From Sphaerosporella brunnea (taxonomy: Eukaryota; Ascomycota; Pezizomycetes; Pezizales; Pyronemataceae): a stretch of 64,000 nucleotides of DNA. The stretch is from assembly GCA_008704415.1 (NCBI GenBank), contig VXIS01000206.1, forward strand, positions 22,380 to 86,379, written 5' to 3'. Made by a program: the position numbers and the translations under genes. Positions 33,342-45,163 of this stretch are shown here, piece by piece. Below the pieces are notes generated by a model, which worked only from the letters and a program-made list of their open reading frames with translations, was not told the DNA's origin and did no database searches. Each line of letters begins with the position of its first letter. Positions within the stretch are counted from its first letter, which is position 1.

Positions 33342-36300
33342 TTGGTAGGGTATCTTGTGTGGGTGTAGCTGGTCGAAGTTTGTCGCGTTGGGGCATTCAC
33401 GTATTATGGTTTGTTCCACACGTGCCAAGCACATCGCACTGATCGCAGCTAGTAACATATCCACCTGGTAACTCGAACTAGGTAGGTCTATACTATCTAA
33501 AACCTAATCGCCCTTCTCCTCTCAGAGGAGACATCGCCCGAATTTTGGATGGGGGTTAGGCGAAGGCGCCAAGCCTCACCTGCAAGGAAACTTTGAACTG
33601 GAATATGTATCTCGAGGCAGCTACTGTAGTATCTACAGGCTTGCATGAATTCGAATACATATTAAGTAGCTCATCGCCTCGAATACGTATTTCCTTTCTA
33701 TTAGAGTACCGCCTTGGTCAAAAGTGGGCTTTTGGTAGGGGATGGGTTCGATTAGTTTAGATAAACTTACATTCTAGATTATAGCGACTGGTATAAAAGT
33801 TTGTTTTATAGTGAGATAAAGCTCGGCGCCCAAGAGAAGGTGGAATAGAGCAATTGCTGGATATAAAGCGGACCTCTTCCGACTCGGCGTCACTGCCTAT
33901 CACAGCCTGAGCCCATTCAAGTTAACAAAATGCCTCGCCACCTGGACCCTGAAATTCAGGACAACTTTGAAATACCGTATAATTCCTTATATACCGCGCA
34001 GTGGCCCAGTGACTGTGCCACTGGCGAAGTCACTTCGCCACTGCGCGGTATATAAGGAATTCTACGGTACGTGATGCGCCGCAAGGTGCAGAGGTAAGAC
34101 CAGTACCTAAGCAATTGGATCATTGCTCGCTGTCTAGACCCTGTCACTGTTGTGCACGAAAAGCCCTATAGTTACCTTGGAAAACCTTTTCATCAGCAAG
34201 ATCCGGTGCAAAGAGTGTCATGTCTTCCCAGAAATTGACAGCATTATTTGCCAGTGCCCAGATATGGCTTTAGCGACGGAACGGCTCCTGTATTTGGCAA
34301 ACTGGCTACGTGCTGACATTGGGTTTGTGCAGTGCTTCCTGAGCTTGCCCTCAAGCTCCTTCACACTCTCTCTAACTCTGTACCCTCGGAGTGGTCATCT
34401 TCTACTAGGAACTTGATCCACGACAAAAAGGCGGAATCGCCTCACAGCGGAGCGTGCAGACAAGCTATCCTACATCCATGTAAATACTTGTAGGCGCATT
34501 CCGATTTCCGAATCGTTCTTTTAGGCAGTTGGGACCATGTTGAAGAAGAACAGTTGCTAGAAATTGAGGAGGAATTGATGGACCTCAAGGATTGTGGGGA
34601 CGGTCCTGTGTTCGGTGGAAAGACCAGGCGGGGTGCCAGCTGGATCCGGAGCGGTGGACGGAGCAACGTCGAAGAAAGTCAAAAAAAAAATTGTGTGAAT
34701 CATAAGTCGTCACTCGGTCTCGGCACAACCCTAAATGTTTCATTGTAGGTTTGCCTTAGGGCGAGTTTGGAGGTCGCCAGGTCAAACTATCGTAATAAGC
34801 GAAAAAAACTGTATTTCACCTGTGAACCTGAACCTACAGAATTTGGTGGAATGTGCAAGCGTCTGCTAGCGTGACGTAGAATTATGGTCAGAGTCGCTGT
34901 GAGGGTGGTGTGCAAGCCTGCAACCTGAGGATATTAACCTGAAAAAACTGGTCCGAGTAGAATTTTGGCTCTTGTGTTTTTGGAGGCTTTCTCATGATAT
35001 TGAAATACAGTAGGTGGCATGCCAAACAGACAGAGTAGGTCGCTTCTCAAAAAATCGTGACATCGCTCTATCTACCGCAACATAGCGGCCCTCCAAACGC
35101 ACCCTTAGCTGTGTCTTGTTTTCGGAAAGATATTGAAATGTATGATATATCATACTTATCGACCCCTAGGTTCAATTTGACTTGGAGGGGGTGGTTGTGT
35201 TTAGAGCGCTGGCTGCTCTTAAGGACAATGAGGGAAGGCAAATGATTTATTTATGTACTGGAAGGCCAGCCGGTCTAAGTTGTGTAGCCAGTATTTCGCT
35301 CCAAATAACACATGAAATAGGTAGTCACATCAACACTCACCCACACAGGTCTCCTTCAACTAGTGTGTGAATGGCTCGCACGATGCATACATAGGCTTTG
35401 AATTCAGTGTACCAGGCACTGTGGAGACAAAACGTTACCCCAGAGTCTGAAGGATATGCGACTCAAAAACCTTTTCTGGACAGCGAGCTTCGAAGCTTCG
35501 AGGACCTCGAATATATACTATCACCTGTGGTGGTTTCAACCTCGATTATGGCTGTTTGTGTGTATGGGCTGGGCAACAAGAGCCTTGCTGTGCTGTCGTC
35601 TTCCTTGGCGGTTTCGACTGCTCACTTGATGTTCTGGTTTCAGATGAGTCAAGTATCTTCACAATCGAACCTTAGGATCTGATACTCAGTTTCGGAACTT
35701 TTCGGGACGATGAGAGGGATTGGACCGAGTATGTAAGAACAATGACCATGTTGCGATGTTATGTTTAGTATCAGGAGTAGAGGTCCTCATAGTGACCGGC
35801 GACTGGTTGGAAAATTGATCGCAAGGGCACCCTCGCTGAAGGAAAAGATACGCTGAAAACAAACCAGGTGATTCCCGCGCTTTTCCTGAGGGACCAGATA
35901 AACTCTTCATACCTAGTAGATATGTACCAAGAAATGAAGGTCGTTGCGGTCTACGCTTCGCCCGGGGTTAGGTGTGCAAATGAAGACGTCATCGCGTCAG
36001 CTCTCATGAGCTCAGCCAATCAGAAGGAAGCGCACTGCTCTGAGTTTAGCTGCACAGAAGCCTGCAGGGGATGTTGTTGGGTTCATCCATCGCCACACCA
36101 CTAATTCTCCTTCCAGCAAGCACAGTTCTCCCTGCGTGCTCTACGTCACAACTTGCACTTGCCATCTGAAGGCAGCGATAGATAAACAAACTGTCTCGCT
36201 CTCGACAAGAGCATTTCGAAGCTGCTTCTTCTTTTTCTTCTTCTTCTTCTATCCCTTGCCGTAGCACCTTGCGCCTTGCGGAGGCTTTCTGTACTTCCGT

Positions 36301-37897
36301 TTCCCCTGGAAGCAGGCATCCAGCAGGCATCCAGCAGGCAGAAAGGATAAGAAAAACCAGTGCGCGTGCACCAACGCTCAGCAGTCGGTTGTGCCAGCGA
36401 TACATAAGCAGAGTTCAGGACGCTGTCAGTCAGCGCGACGAAGCACGCAGGAATTGCTGCTGTTTGGTGGAGCAAGTATATCTGTTTCGATTTCCGCATT
36501 CGCTTAACTGCGCTGGCCTCCTGCGTGGGTGGGTGCCCCTTCATCCAGTCGTTTCGCTAGTCTGTGCTGCAGAAGGTAGGTATTCGTGTGTCCATCCATT
36601 CGGGGACGGCCATCGATTTCCCACGTCAACCCAGTCGCTGTTCGTCTGGCTGTGGTGGTGGTTTTGTGGCACGCTCTTCTGCTTCAACGTAGACTGAACA
36701 AAAGACGTAGACAGAACAAAAGAAAAAGACGGTGGCACTGCACGGAGGAGAGAGCGGCATATGTATTTCCCAATCATCATCAAATCAAATCAGCCTTGCA
36801 TTGCTCAATTTCCAATCACACCTCCCAACTCGCCGACAGCCGACCACAGCTAAAGTCGACGCCCCTTCTTTCGCATCCGCCCCCAGCAGAAGGGGAAGAA
36901 AAAAAAGGGAGGGGAGGACTAAACACAAAACTGACCCAACGCCCACCTTTTAACCCATAATATTTCATCACTACGTCACCCTCCTCTCGAATCCAACACA
37001 ATCCACCTCCGCCCCACACACACCACCACCACCACCACCGTCACCACCACCGCGACCACGCAACCAACTACCCCATCGACGCTTCGATTGCCGCAGCAAA
37101 ACTCTCTGCAGACCGGCCACAACACAGAGCCTCTTCGATTCCACTACGCCACATCGAGCATTGATACTTGCCACTCGTTGGCGAGCTTCCTTCTCACCCG
37201 CCCGCCGCCCGCTCTCACCCACCGCTCAGAACGTGCGCCCTCGAAGTACATGCGCTCTGTGCCCGTGGTCTGCGGGAATTCGAAATAATATTAATAAAAA
37301 AAAAACAAAAAAAAAAAAAACAAAAAAAAAAACAAACAAACTTGTGAATTGGTAACTCCCCTCCTCAGAAATTTGCCTGCCCATCAACACCCTCAACCCA
37401 AAGCGTGTATGTAAGCACTCTTTGCCTTGGGAACCCCGAGAGAGATAGGAGGCATCATGTCTTGACGGCATGGGGAACCTGTGCTGCCCCTCGACCTTGT
37501 TGCTGCCCTCCCCCCCCCGGAACAAAAGTCTCGCACATTCCCCTTTGCCACCTCGAGCTTTGAGCCTGCCGCGAACCGTCGCTGGTCGTTTATGCATATC
37601 TACATGTATTCGCTGGGCGGATCAAACAAGACCAGAGCCCCGATTGCTAATTTGCCGTTTTTTTTTGAGCGCAGATTGGCCGACTCATCTTCCACCGACT
37701 GAAGTCTTAAGTCCTCCTCAACTCGCCACCCCCTCAGAGTAGTCATCCATCTCGTCTCGTCTCTTTTGACTCTGCGACGAACCGGTATCCACTTCTCTTT
37801 TTGTTAAAGTTCCAGCCGCCGTAGTCAACTACTCCCGTTTCTGCTTCAACATCGTCATACCTATCCAGCGCGTCGTCATACCCCCAACATCCTAGCT
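33342..37897. other. 4.6-kb gap between GCP3 and the bZIP gene
   Basis: Divergent promoters of GCP3 and the bZIP factor. Contains the 93-bp MITE at 33975 and, near the bZIP gene, pyrimidine-rich and CCA-repeat sequence (37020-37060) and A-rich runs (37290-37345) typical of a long 5' leader. No further gene recognised. Confidence 0.5.
33975..34067. mobile_element. 93-bp fold-back MITE (TACCG-ended family, copy C)
   Basis: Ends pair as ccgtataattccttatata / tatataaggaattctacgg and continue through ccgcgcagtggc / gccactgcgcgg. TA on both sides. Carries gcgaagtcacttcgcc in the centre, related to copies A and B. Confidence 0.78.
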
Positions 37898-39854
37898 ATG
37901 TCAGCGGTGGTACAACAACAACATCATCATCAGCCTGGGGGCTCGAATCCAACTTCAAGGATGGGCACCAATTCGCCTGTTGACAACAAGCAGCGCATCA
38001 CCGTCAAGAGTGAGGGTAGGCCATCTTCCGAGTTTTTACCATCCTTCGTTTTCAGCTGTTATGGTCTCTCTGTTCCTGATCTCTTATTCTCTAATCTCTG
38101 ACCCGGTTCGACAATTTGATTCCCTTCGCATATCCAGTCGCATGTTTGAGAATGTCGAGATGCAGCGCGTCACACTTGTGACGTGTGCGTCATGGAGTTC
38201 AAATGTTGAAATCAATGCTGACAAGCGATACCCCGTCCAGATTCAATTCCTCACACACAGCCGCCGACAATCTCAACACAAGCTCCCTCTGGACATAATG
38301 AACAGAAGTCCGAAATTGGCACGAGCCAGCGGGATGCGCAGAAAAATAGTACCCAAAATGAAGTCCGAACGAACGACACTCCAGATTATTTTTCGCTACC
38401 AAGACCGAACAGGCTTGACCAGGAACCTAATCCTTTTGAGCAATCATTTGCGTCTGGAAATGCCACAACCAATAGTGCTGATCCACTGGCTACACCTAAA
38501 GCGATTCTTCCGCCCGTCACAGCTATGACGTCTCCTGCACCATTGCTTGGGGGCTCCGGCAGTTACAACTGGGGTCCCAACTCTCTACGTTCCGGACCTC
38601 TCTCGCCTGCAATGCTTCAGGGCCCAGCAAATCCAAGCAGCTTGGGATTCGACACATTACGCACCGGTCTGACCCCAAACGAATCGGGTATTCGAAGTGG
38701 TCTTACACCGGGCGGATCTGGATCCATGTTTCCTGCGCCATCGCCCTCGACATCACAGTTTTTATTTGGAGGAACTACACCTGGCACAATGGAGTTTCAG
38801 AAGACGGCGTTGTCAGCTGCTCGCAAATCTACTCATCCTCAGCCACCTCTGATACCCCCTCAGTCCGAGCTGAAGAACGAAGATACCATCAGCCACTCTA
38901 ACGCGGGTTTGAACGACCAGCCAAAGCCCCGACAACCATCTGACCCTTTTAATGCTGATCCCGCGCACAACGCTGCGAATGGCCTATACCTATTGGCACA
39001 AATGGGAGCCCCTGCGAATGGCTATGCGCCTCACATGTCTTCAGGCATCCCTCCGAGCGCAACAAACAACCTTGATTCTAGTCCCAATCTTGCAAAACGA
39101 GCAGCCATGAACAGTGCGACATCTGCTGCTAATCGGGCTGCCTCCAACTCTGCTGCTCCAAATGGCGTTAGGGGAATTAGCGAGGCCAGCCATCACCGAA
39201 GCGACTCGAGCGAGGAGCCCGAGAACGGGGCAGGGCGCAAAGGGCGGAACGCGAGAGGAAAGGCAACATCGGCGGCTACTGGCAAACGAAAGAACGATGG
39301 CGGTTCCGATAGCGGGAAAATTGCTGCAAGCAAGAAGTCGAAGAACGTTCGAGCCACAAGTGACGATGGGGAAGGTGACGATTACGAAGAAGAAGATGGT
39401 CAAAACGACATGAAGAAGGATGGAAAGAAGATGACCGATGAAGAGAAGCGCAAGAACTTTCTAGAGAGAAATCGGTATACTGTTCCTGTGCTCTCTGTGG
39501 GACGGCGATCATGACTGACTGATGACGTCATTTAGCGTTGCCGCCCTCAAATGCCGCCAGAGAAAGAAACAATGGCTGGCCAATCTTCAGGCCAAAGTTG
39601 AAATGTACGGAACCGAGAACGACGCCTTAAATGCCACGGTCCAATCGCTGCGAGAAGAAATTGTCTCGCTGAAAACATTATTGCTTGCTCATAAGGATTG
39701 TCCAGTCGCTCGTGCTAATGGGGTGCAATTAGACATTGCTTCCATGACGGCTGGAGCTGGCGAATACGGCCATGTTCCGATGATGCAGCCATACACGGGC
39801 ATGATGACGGGCGTCATGCATCAGCAGCCTCCTGGAGAACGGCGGTATTCTTAG
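37898..39854 (+). CDS. atfA: Atf1/AtfA-type bZIP stress transcription factor
   Basis: Three exons: 37898-38015, 38241-39474 and 39536-39854; product 556 residues. This is the CRE-binding factor downstream of the Hog1/Sty1-type MAP kinase in fungi, acting in the nucleus in oxidative, osmotic and spore stress. Visible: DYFSLPRPNRLDQEPNPFEQ and ALTSPA-like/LRSGPLSPAMLQGP segments, which are the HRA/OSA blocks of the Aft1 family, a Ser/Lys-rich middle, then the bZIP. The basic region NRVAALKCR has the N-x7-R signature and the zipper follows (ENDALNATVQSLREEIVSLK). The last intron splits the basic region after ERNR. C-terminus is a Met/Gln/Pro-rich tail. Intron 1 is 225 nt with a CTGAC branch site. 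Confidence 0.93.
39523..39530. promoter_or_regulatory. perfect CRE (TGACGTCA) in the last atfA intron
   Basis: A perfect palindromic cAMP-response element, the consensus site for Atf1-type factors, lies 5 nt before the acceptor of the last intron of the gene for such a factor. It could be chance; an autoregulatory role is only an inference. Confidence 0.3.
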
Positions 39855-39920
39855 CACATCTGTGCTTGCTGCGATGAATTCACGATTGATGCTTTTAAAA
39901 CGGGGCCAACGGTGTTTTGT

Positions 39921-39981
<61 letters not shown>

Positions 39982-41055
39982 GTTACCAAAACTTAGTGGA
40001 GCCTTTTTGATCTTGCTTGTATGTCTTCACTGGGTCATATTCTTCCGGGAAGGTTTCAAGTCTACCTGTTTGTATGTATTCTGGGTGCAGATGGTTGCCG
40101 AATGTGTGGATGTCTTGTGAATAACTGCGGAATCGCGTATTTGGGGCGAAGGGGGTATCTGGAAGGGGATGGGGGTTTATTGTGTTTATTGTTTCTTGGC
40201 GCAACGGGTGTACACAGCGCCGGTTTTCGAGCCTGGTTTTCTGTTTTCCAACTCTGGTGGCTCTGGGTTATTTTTGTCTTTTGTGCTGGCCTTCTCTTTC
40301 TCTTTCGGTCGTTCAAGATCAACCATGCTCGAGATTCTAAGGAGGATTCATTATCGAGTACCGTTTTCTTCCTTCTCTGTGGACTATTGGTTTCTTTTTT
40401 TTTTTCTTTTTTTTCTTGTTTTGATTGTTCTCATGTTCCCTTAAAGCCGGCATCAGTCCGCGTCCGCATGTCCTTTTTGATAGGTATGTGTCGGTTTCTT
40501 TCATATGCACTCATATTTCTCATCGGCTTGAACTATGAGTGCTGTACCTAAGTAAGTACCTGCTGGCACTCTACGAGTACTATCTATCGTGTACTACTCT
40601 ACGCACTGTGGCATTTGCAAGTACTCGTTCCCTGTTCCTGCATTTAGATACATTTATGTTCTATCCTGCCGGGCAAACTGTACCGCCGACCAACTGGCCG
40701 GTCAACCGAGCAAACAAATATTGATATTCAGCAATAACCCCAACGCCGTATATATAATAGAGAATCGTACAAATCCCTGAACACAAAATGTCATCATAGA
40801 AGGTCACCTTTGCGAGATTTTGGGGCTGTTATATCCACAGCTTCGAGATATGGACCCCTGCAACCAGGGTGATGAGACTCATACGGGTTATTGATGGCCT
40901 CCGATTTTTCTAAAAAGTTGGGAACACATCCGAGAGGAGTACCTACGGTAGATTCAACATTTTGAGCCATCGGGTACGTGGTTGTGTTCTGTCTTTGTGG
41001 TGTTTTGGTCGATTGTTTGCTGGGCCGTTCGCCAGGATGTTTGCTCGGCAGGATA
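39855..41055. other. gap between atfA and transposon A
   Basis: atfA 3' flank with a T51 tract at 39924-39974, then T-rich sequence. The 176-codon open frame at 40021-40551 is hydrophobic only because of T-rich composition and was not accepted. Confidence 0.5.
39924..39974. repeat. T51 homopolymer
   Basis: Uninterrupted run of 51 T about 70 bp behind the atfA stop codon. Unusually long for a fungal chromosome and a possible assembly or polymerase-slippage site. Confidence 0.75.
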
Positions 41056-41337
41056 TGGTGGCGGAATCCTGTAACCTGCCCTCGGGGTCCACTTCTCTTG
41101 CCGATCAACTAAACCTATTTCAGCAAAATCGAGTGATATACTGTGTATCCGCTCGCAGGAAGAGAGGGAGCGGAAGATTGGGGCCCCCGCGACGGTGGAC
41201 GAGGGTGCGGCAGTGGACGAGAGTGCGGCGATGGACGAGGGAGCGCGTAAGGACGCAGGAAATGACTGATTTCTGTACCTATGTACATACACCTAAAAAA
41301 ACCCCAAGAAACAAACCTCACCGTCCAACCCTCCCGT

Positions 41338-44300
41338 CTATCGGTCGTCACCCGGTAAATAGACCTTTTTGTGCGAGGTCAAGGCCTTCCACTCTGCCGA
41401 GCCATACATGATGTTGGCCCGGTAGGCCTCCATCTTTTGTAAGCAGGAGCGGTAATTCCCCAAAATTGTTGTATTCTTAACGTGGTCCAATGCCATTGGG
41501 ACTGTCTTGCGCAGGTCTTCAAAGCTGTAGGTACAGTTTTTCCGTGCGTAGTATTTTGCCTGACACCAGAAAAACTCAATGTGATTGAGTTCTGGGTGGA
41601 ACTTAGGCAAGTACATCACGCGATGCCAGCTACGATTGGCCATGCGGTTCCAAAAAGCGTTGAGAATTACCTCTTCTAAGGCGCATTTTTGCTGTTGAAA
41701 ATCGGGCTGTAAAGAGAGGAGCCGCTTTGCACAGCATGCTTAAAAAACATTAAAAAAAAAAATAATCAGTTTTCAAGCAGAAAAAAAACTTGTGGTTGTA
41801 CTTACAGTTAGAATTGCAGCGAGGGGGTAGACTTTCACAGTCTTCACATTTCCCGGTTTTTGCTGCGCATCGAGGACATTTTTGCTTTCGTAAACAAGTA
41901 CACTGCTGCTTTCGAGCAACACAGCCGTCACACTTCCGCTTCGTACTGCAGTCCTTATTTGTGTGCTCTACATGCTCTCGGCAAGATTCGCACTTTTTGC
42001 CTTTAATGCAAACAGCGCAATTTTCAATCTCCCTGCAAGCGGTACACTTTGGACGTGGACACTCAACAGGCAAGCCGCCCGTAGGCCAGAGACCCCGTTC
42101 TTGTAAAACTCTGCGAACACCCTTCTGAATCCAAGTAATCTTCGCAGTGGGATCAAAATGAACTTCTGGTGGATCTTCGGTATAAACCATTGCTTGAATG
42201 ACAGGCTCAGTTTGACCTGGCGGTACAAACCAGCCATCACGCAAGAAAGGCTGCACTCCTCCAGGGTTTAATCTCATGTGCTTTACCTGAAGAGCATCCT
42301 TTTGGTAAACGCCATGGCTTCTCGCATTGTCAAAGATCCATACGACCTCGTAGCCTGGATAGAGAGCTTGGACAATTGGTATTGCCTTTTCCTGAACTTG
42401 TTTGAGAAGATCGTTACCGTCCCAATACCCTTTTCCTGATCCATACTCGTAGAAAGTTGTGGCATCAGTTGGTATACCCGCATCGTTCAGCCGTTTACGC
42501 TCCTTTTCAGGAAGATGCCGTAAGTTGAGTCGTCCCCACGTTAAAAGAAACTCTGAAACCATAATCCCTTTGCCTTTTCCTTTAGGACGCAGTGGAACAT
42601 AACCATTCAACATCCACGCTTGGTGTCGGGCATCATTGGCATGGAAATTACTTTCATCATGCACAATGATAATCACAGGACGGCGTGTGTCCCCAAACAC
42701 TTCACAATCAGCGGGATATTGCTTCGCTTTTATAGTCCCATCTGGATTAAACTCCACAAGGTATGGCTCCAGAGCCTTCATCTCGGCGAGAAATTCTCGG
42801 CGTGATTCGACAACATCGGGTCTTTCATGGCCATCAAAAAAAATCCCCTTTTTAATGTCTCGCCAGCTATATCCTAAGCGGTGCAACCAGTTACGTGCAG
42901 TTCGTGATTTAATGCCACGTCGTCGCCGGACACCATCGGGGTGTTGAGAGTCTTTCACAATCACTGTCTGGAGAGTACGGGCAATGTCTTGCTGCAGCGA
43001 CTCACTCTCCTGCCGTTCAAGAGTACGATTTTTTTCCAAATACTCCGCAATGTAGGACGCAAGTTTGTAGGAATTCAACGCTGAATTGACAACACTTAGT
43101 ACAATGTGAGAAACTTTGTTGCTGGCTGCTCTTAACTTACCTTCCCCCTGTTTTTGTGTAAATTCACGCGCAGCAATTAACACTCCTTCGTCATCAAGCC
43201 ATAAAAAGTTGTGGTGATTTTTGCCAGCACCGCCCTCTGGAATAATACGGTTCTCCACCCAGGAGTTTGTCCATTGCACAAGCTTTCGAGCGGTATGCGT
43301 GCCTCTGTTAAAAGACCTTGCTACCTGAAGAGCTCGCTCTCTTCGCGTCCCGACAATCTTATCCTCCATTGCCTCAAGCCAGAGAAAGCTTTGTACCATC
43401 TGATGGCGGCGACGGTATGAAGAATGAATACCAAGTTCCCGGCCATAAACTTTTTGTTGCTCAGTCTTCAACTTAAGAAGTCGGTCGATAGCAGTAGATG
43501 CGTCCTTTATTTTCTGCCTCTGAGTTCGCTTCGCTGATTTGTTTTCTTCCTCAGGGCTGAGAACTTCCGAAGCGCAGTCTTTCAGCAGCGTCATGTTAGG
43601 TTGGTGATCCGTCAAGTTTCGCATCTCCTCAGCGCTCAAGGATAAATCATCTTCCTCCATACCAGTAGGCAGTTTCATCGCAATCCGTAAGAGCTCCTGC
43701 CTTTGCCACAGCTTGGCCAGGGAACACGACTCAGACGCAGCCTTTTGAAGAGCTTTTGCATTCTTGCGCTTGCGCTTTTGAGTGCTCCTCGAATTTCCAC
43801 CTCGGTTTGATAACGATTCACCGGCACCTTCCTTCCACTTTAAAGAAAAAGGTCGGAGACGATCATTGGCAGGTCCGACGCTGAAAGCTTTACCCTCCAC
43901 GTCACGCGAGAGCTCGAGAACACCAGCCTGACCCACATTGTTGCGCGAAACCCCAGAAGCACCATCCTCATCCTCACCATCGTTCAAGTGCAAATACCTG
44001 GAAGCACCAGCCTCACCCATACCGTTGCGCGAAGGTCCTGGGGTACCAACCTGACCCTCACTGTTGCGCAAATGCCCGAAGGCACCAGCCTGACGGTCCG
44101 CGTCGCACAAAAGCTCAGAGGGCTCGGCGTGTTCACAGTTTAAGTCTGAGGAGGAACTTGAAGTGTCTGAGTCGGAGTCCGAGTCCGAGTCATCATCGCT
44201 TTCTGACAAAGGAGATTCTTCTGGGACAGCAAATCTTTCTTAACTGTTAGCCCCCTGCTCTCATTACTGCAGTAGCAGACCCGGAATAACAGGTACCTGA

Positions 44301-44388
44301 GGAGTTCCAATTTCCTCTGCATTCTGCGTTCTTTTAAGCTTGCTCTCATCTCTTGGAGCACTTTTGCTTTCTTTTTCAGACGAGGCAT
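41338..44388 (-). CDS. DDE transposase of transposon A, with Cys-rich insertion
   Basis: Three exons: 44388-44297, 44234-41806 and 41738-41338; 973 residues, frame intact. The first intron has a CTAAC branch site and acceptor aaag; the last joins in phase 1. N-terminus MPRLKKKAKVLQEM, then an acidic Ser/Asp run (SESDDDSDSDSD) and a degenerate repeat of GQAG...SRN units (about residues 60-120). The catalytic core has D in VHDESNFHANDARHQAW, D in WIFDNARSH and E in LPKFHPELNHIEFFW, the DDE triad of Tc1/mariner-type enzymes. Between the second D and the E lies a ~75-residue segment with about 20 Cys in CxxC-like pairs (near 41806-42060), far larger than in transposase B and probably zinc-binding. 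Confidence 0.88.
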
Positions 44389-44411
44389 GATTGTAGCGAA
44401 GGCTGTTGGGG

Positions 44412-44541
44412 GGAGGGACTGTAAATTGGCAGCGGGCGGAGGGACTGTAAATTGGCAGCGGGCGGAGGGACTGTAAATTGGCAGCGGGCGGAGTGACTGA
44501 AAATTGGCAGCGGGCGGAGGGACTGAAAATTGGCAGCGGGC
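44412..44541. repeat. five 26-bp tandem repeats inside transposon A
   Basis: Five head-to-tail units of ggagggactgtaaattggca plus gcgggc; the last two differ by gaaaatt for gtaaatt and one further change. They lie just upstream of the transposase start. Subterminal repeats often bind transposase, but they might equally act as promoter elements. Confidence 0.9.
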
Positions 44542-45163
44542 GAAGGAAGTGCGGGGCCGGAAAAAAAAACCGCGCTTCACGGTAAATCACTCGCGATTTC
44601 CCAAAACAGGAAAGTGTACATGATAAATCACTCGCTCCAGTCCAAAAGTGGTTTAGTAGGGGTCCACTCCAACCCCTAAAACCCTAACCCTCCGCAAAAT
44701 TCCCGCTTGGAACACCCGCTACTGCTCCTTATCCTTTAACTTTTCTGTAATTTTTGCTCTCTAGAAAACATCTATTGCTACTTAGTTACGCATCTAGAGA
44801 GCGCTTTTGTGTTATTTTTTGGTTGTGGTTGTGTTGAAACCGGCGTAAAATCTGGTGTTTTCAACGGCGATGGAGGGTAGGTTACAGGATTCCGCCACCA
44901 TAGAACATTTACATCTCCACATGCTCGAGCCCTTTCGAATGGGGGAATTGGACTTCTTAACGGATCATCAAGAACCATAACTTTTTTTCTCGGTTGCGGG
45001 ATGGCACAACGTCGAACGGGTGATTTTTTGTGCAAAAATTTGGGTTTTTCCGGTAGAGTATCTAGCTATCATATGATGATCGCCCCCGTGCGGTTTGTTT
45101 TTTTTGTATAGATCCCAGATAACCACATACTCTGTACTTATGTACCTACCTTTCAATGCAGAC

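Larger units (their letters stand above)
41056..44900 (-). mobile_element. Tc1/mariner-type DNA transposon A, apparently complete
   Basis: 3,845-bp element. Left end TGGTGGCGGAATCCTGTAAC and right end its inverted complement; the pairing is about 27 bp with one mismatch. Both ends are flanked by TA (41054-41055 and 44901-44902), the target duplication of the IS630-Tc1-mariner group. It carries one transposase gene with two introns and no internal stops, and five 26-bp tandem repeats between that gene and the right end. No sign of RIP-type decay of the reading frame. Confidence 0.88.

Noticed and set aside
40021..40551. 176-codon hydrophobic open frame, plus strand
   Set aside because: Hydrophobicity follows from T-rich sequence behind atfA; no family-like segments, no splicing partner, and a T51 tract lies just upstream.
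44140..44580. Separate short protein upstream of transposase A
   Set aside because: Its first 30 codons are the transposase's first exon; the rest reads through an intron with a CTAAC branch site into another frame.
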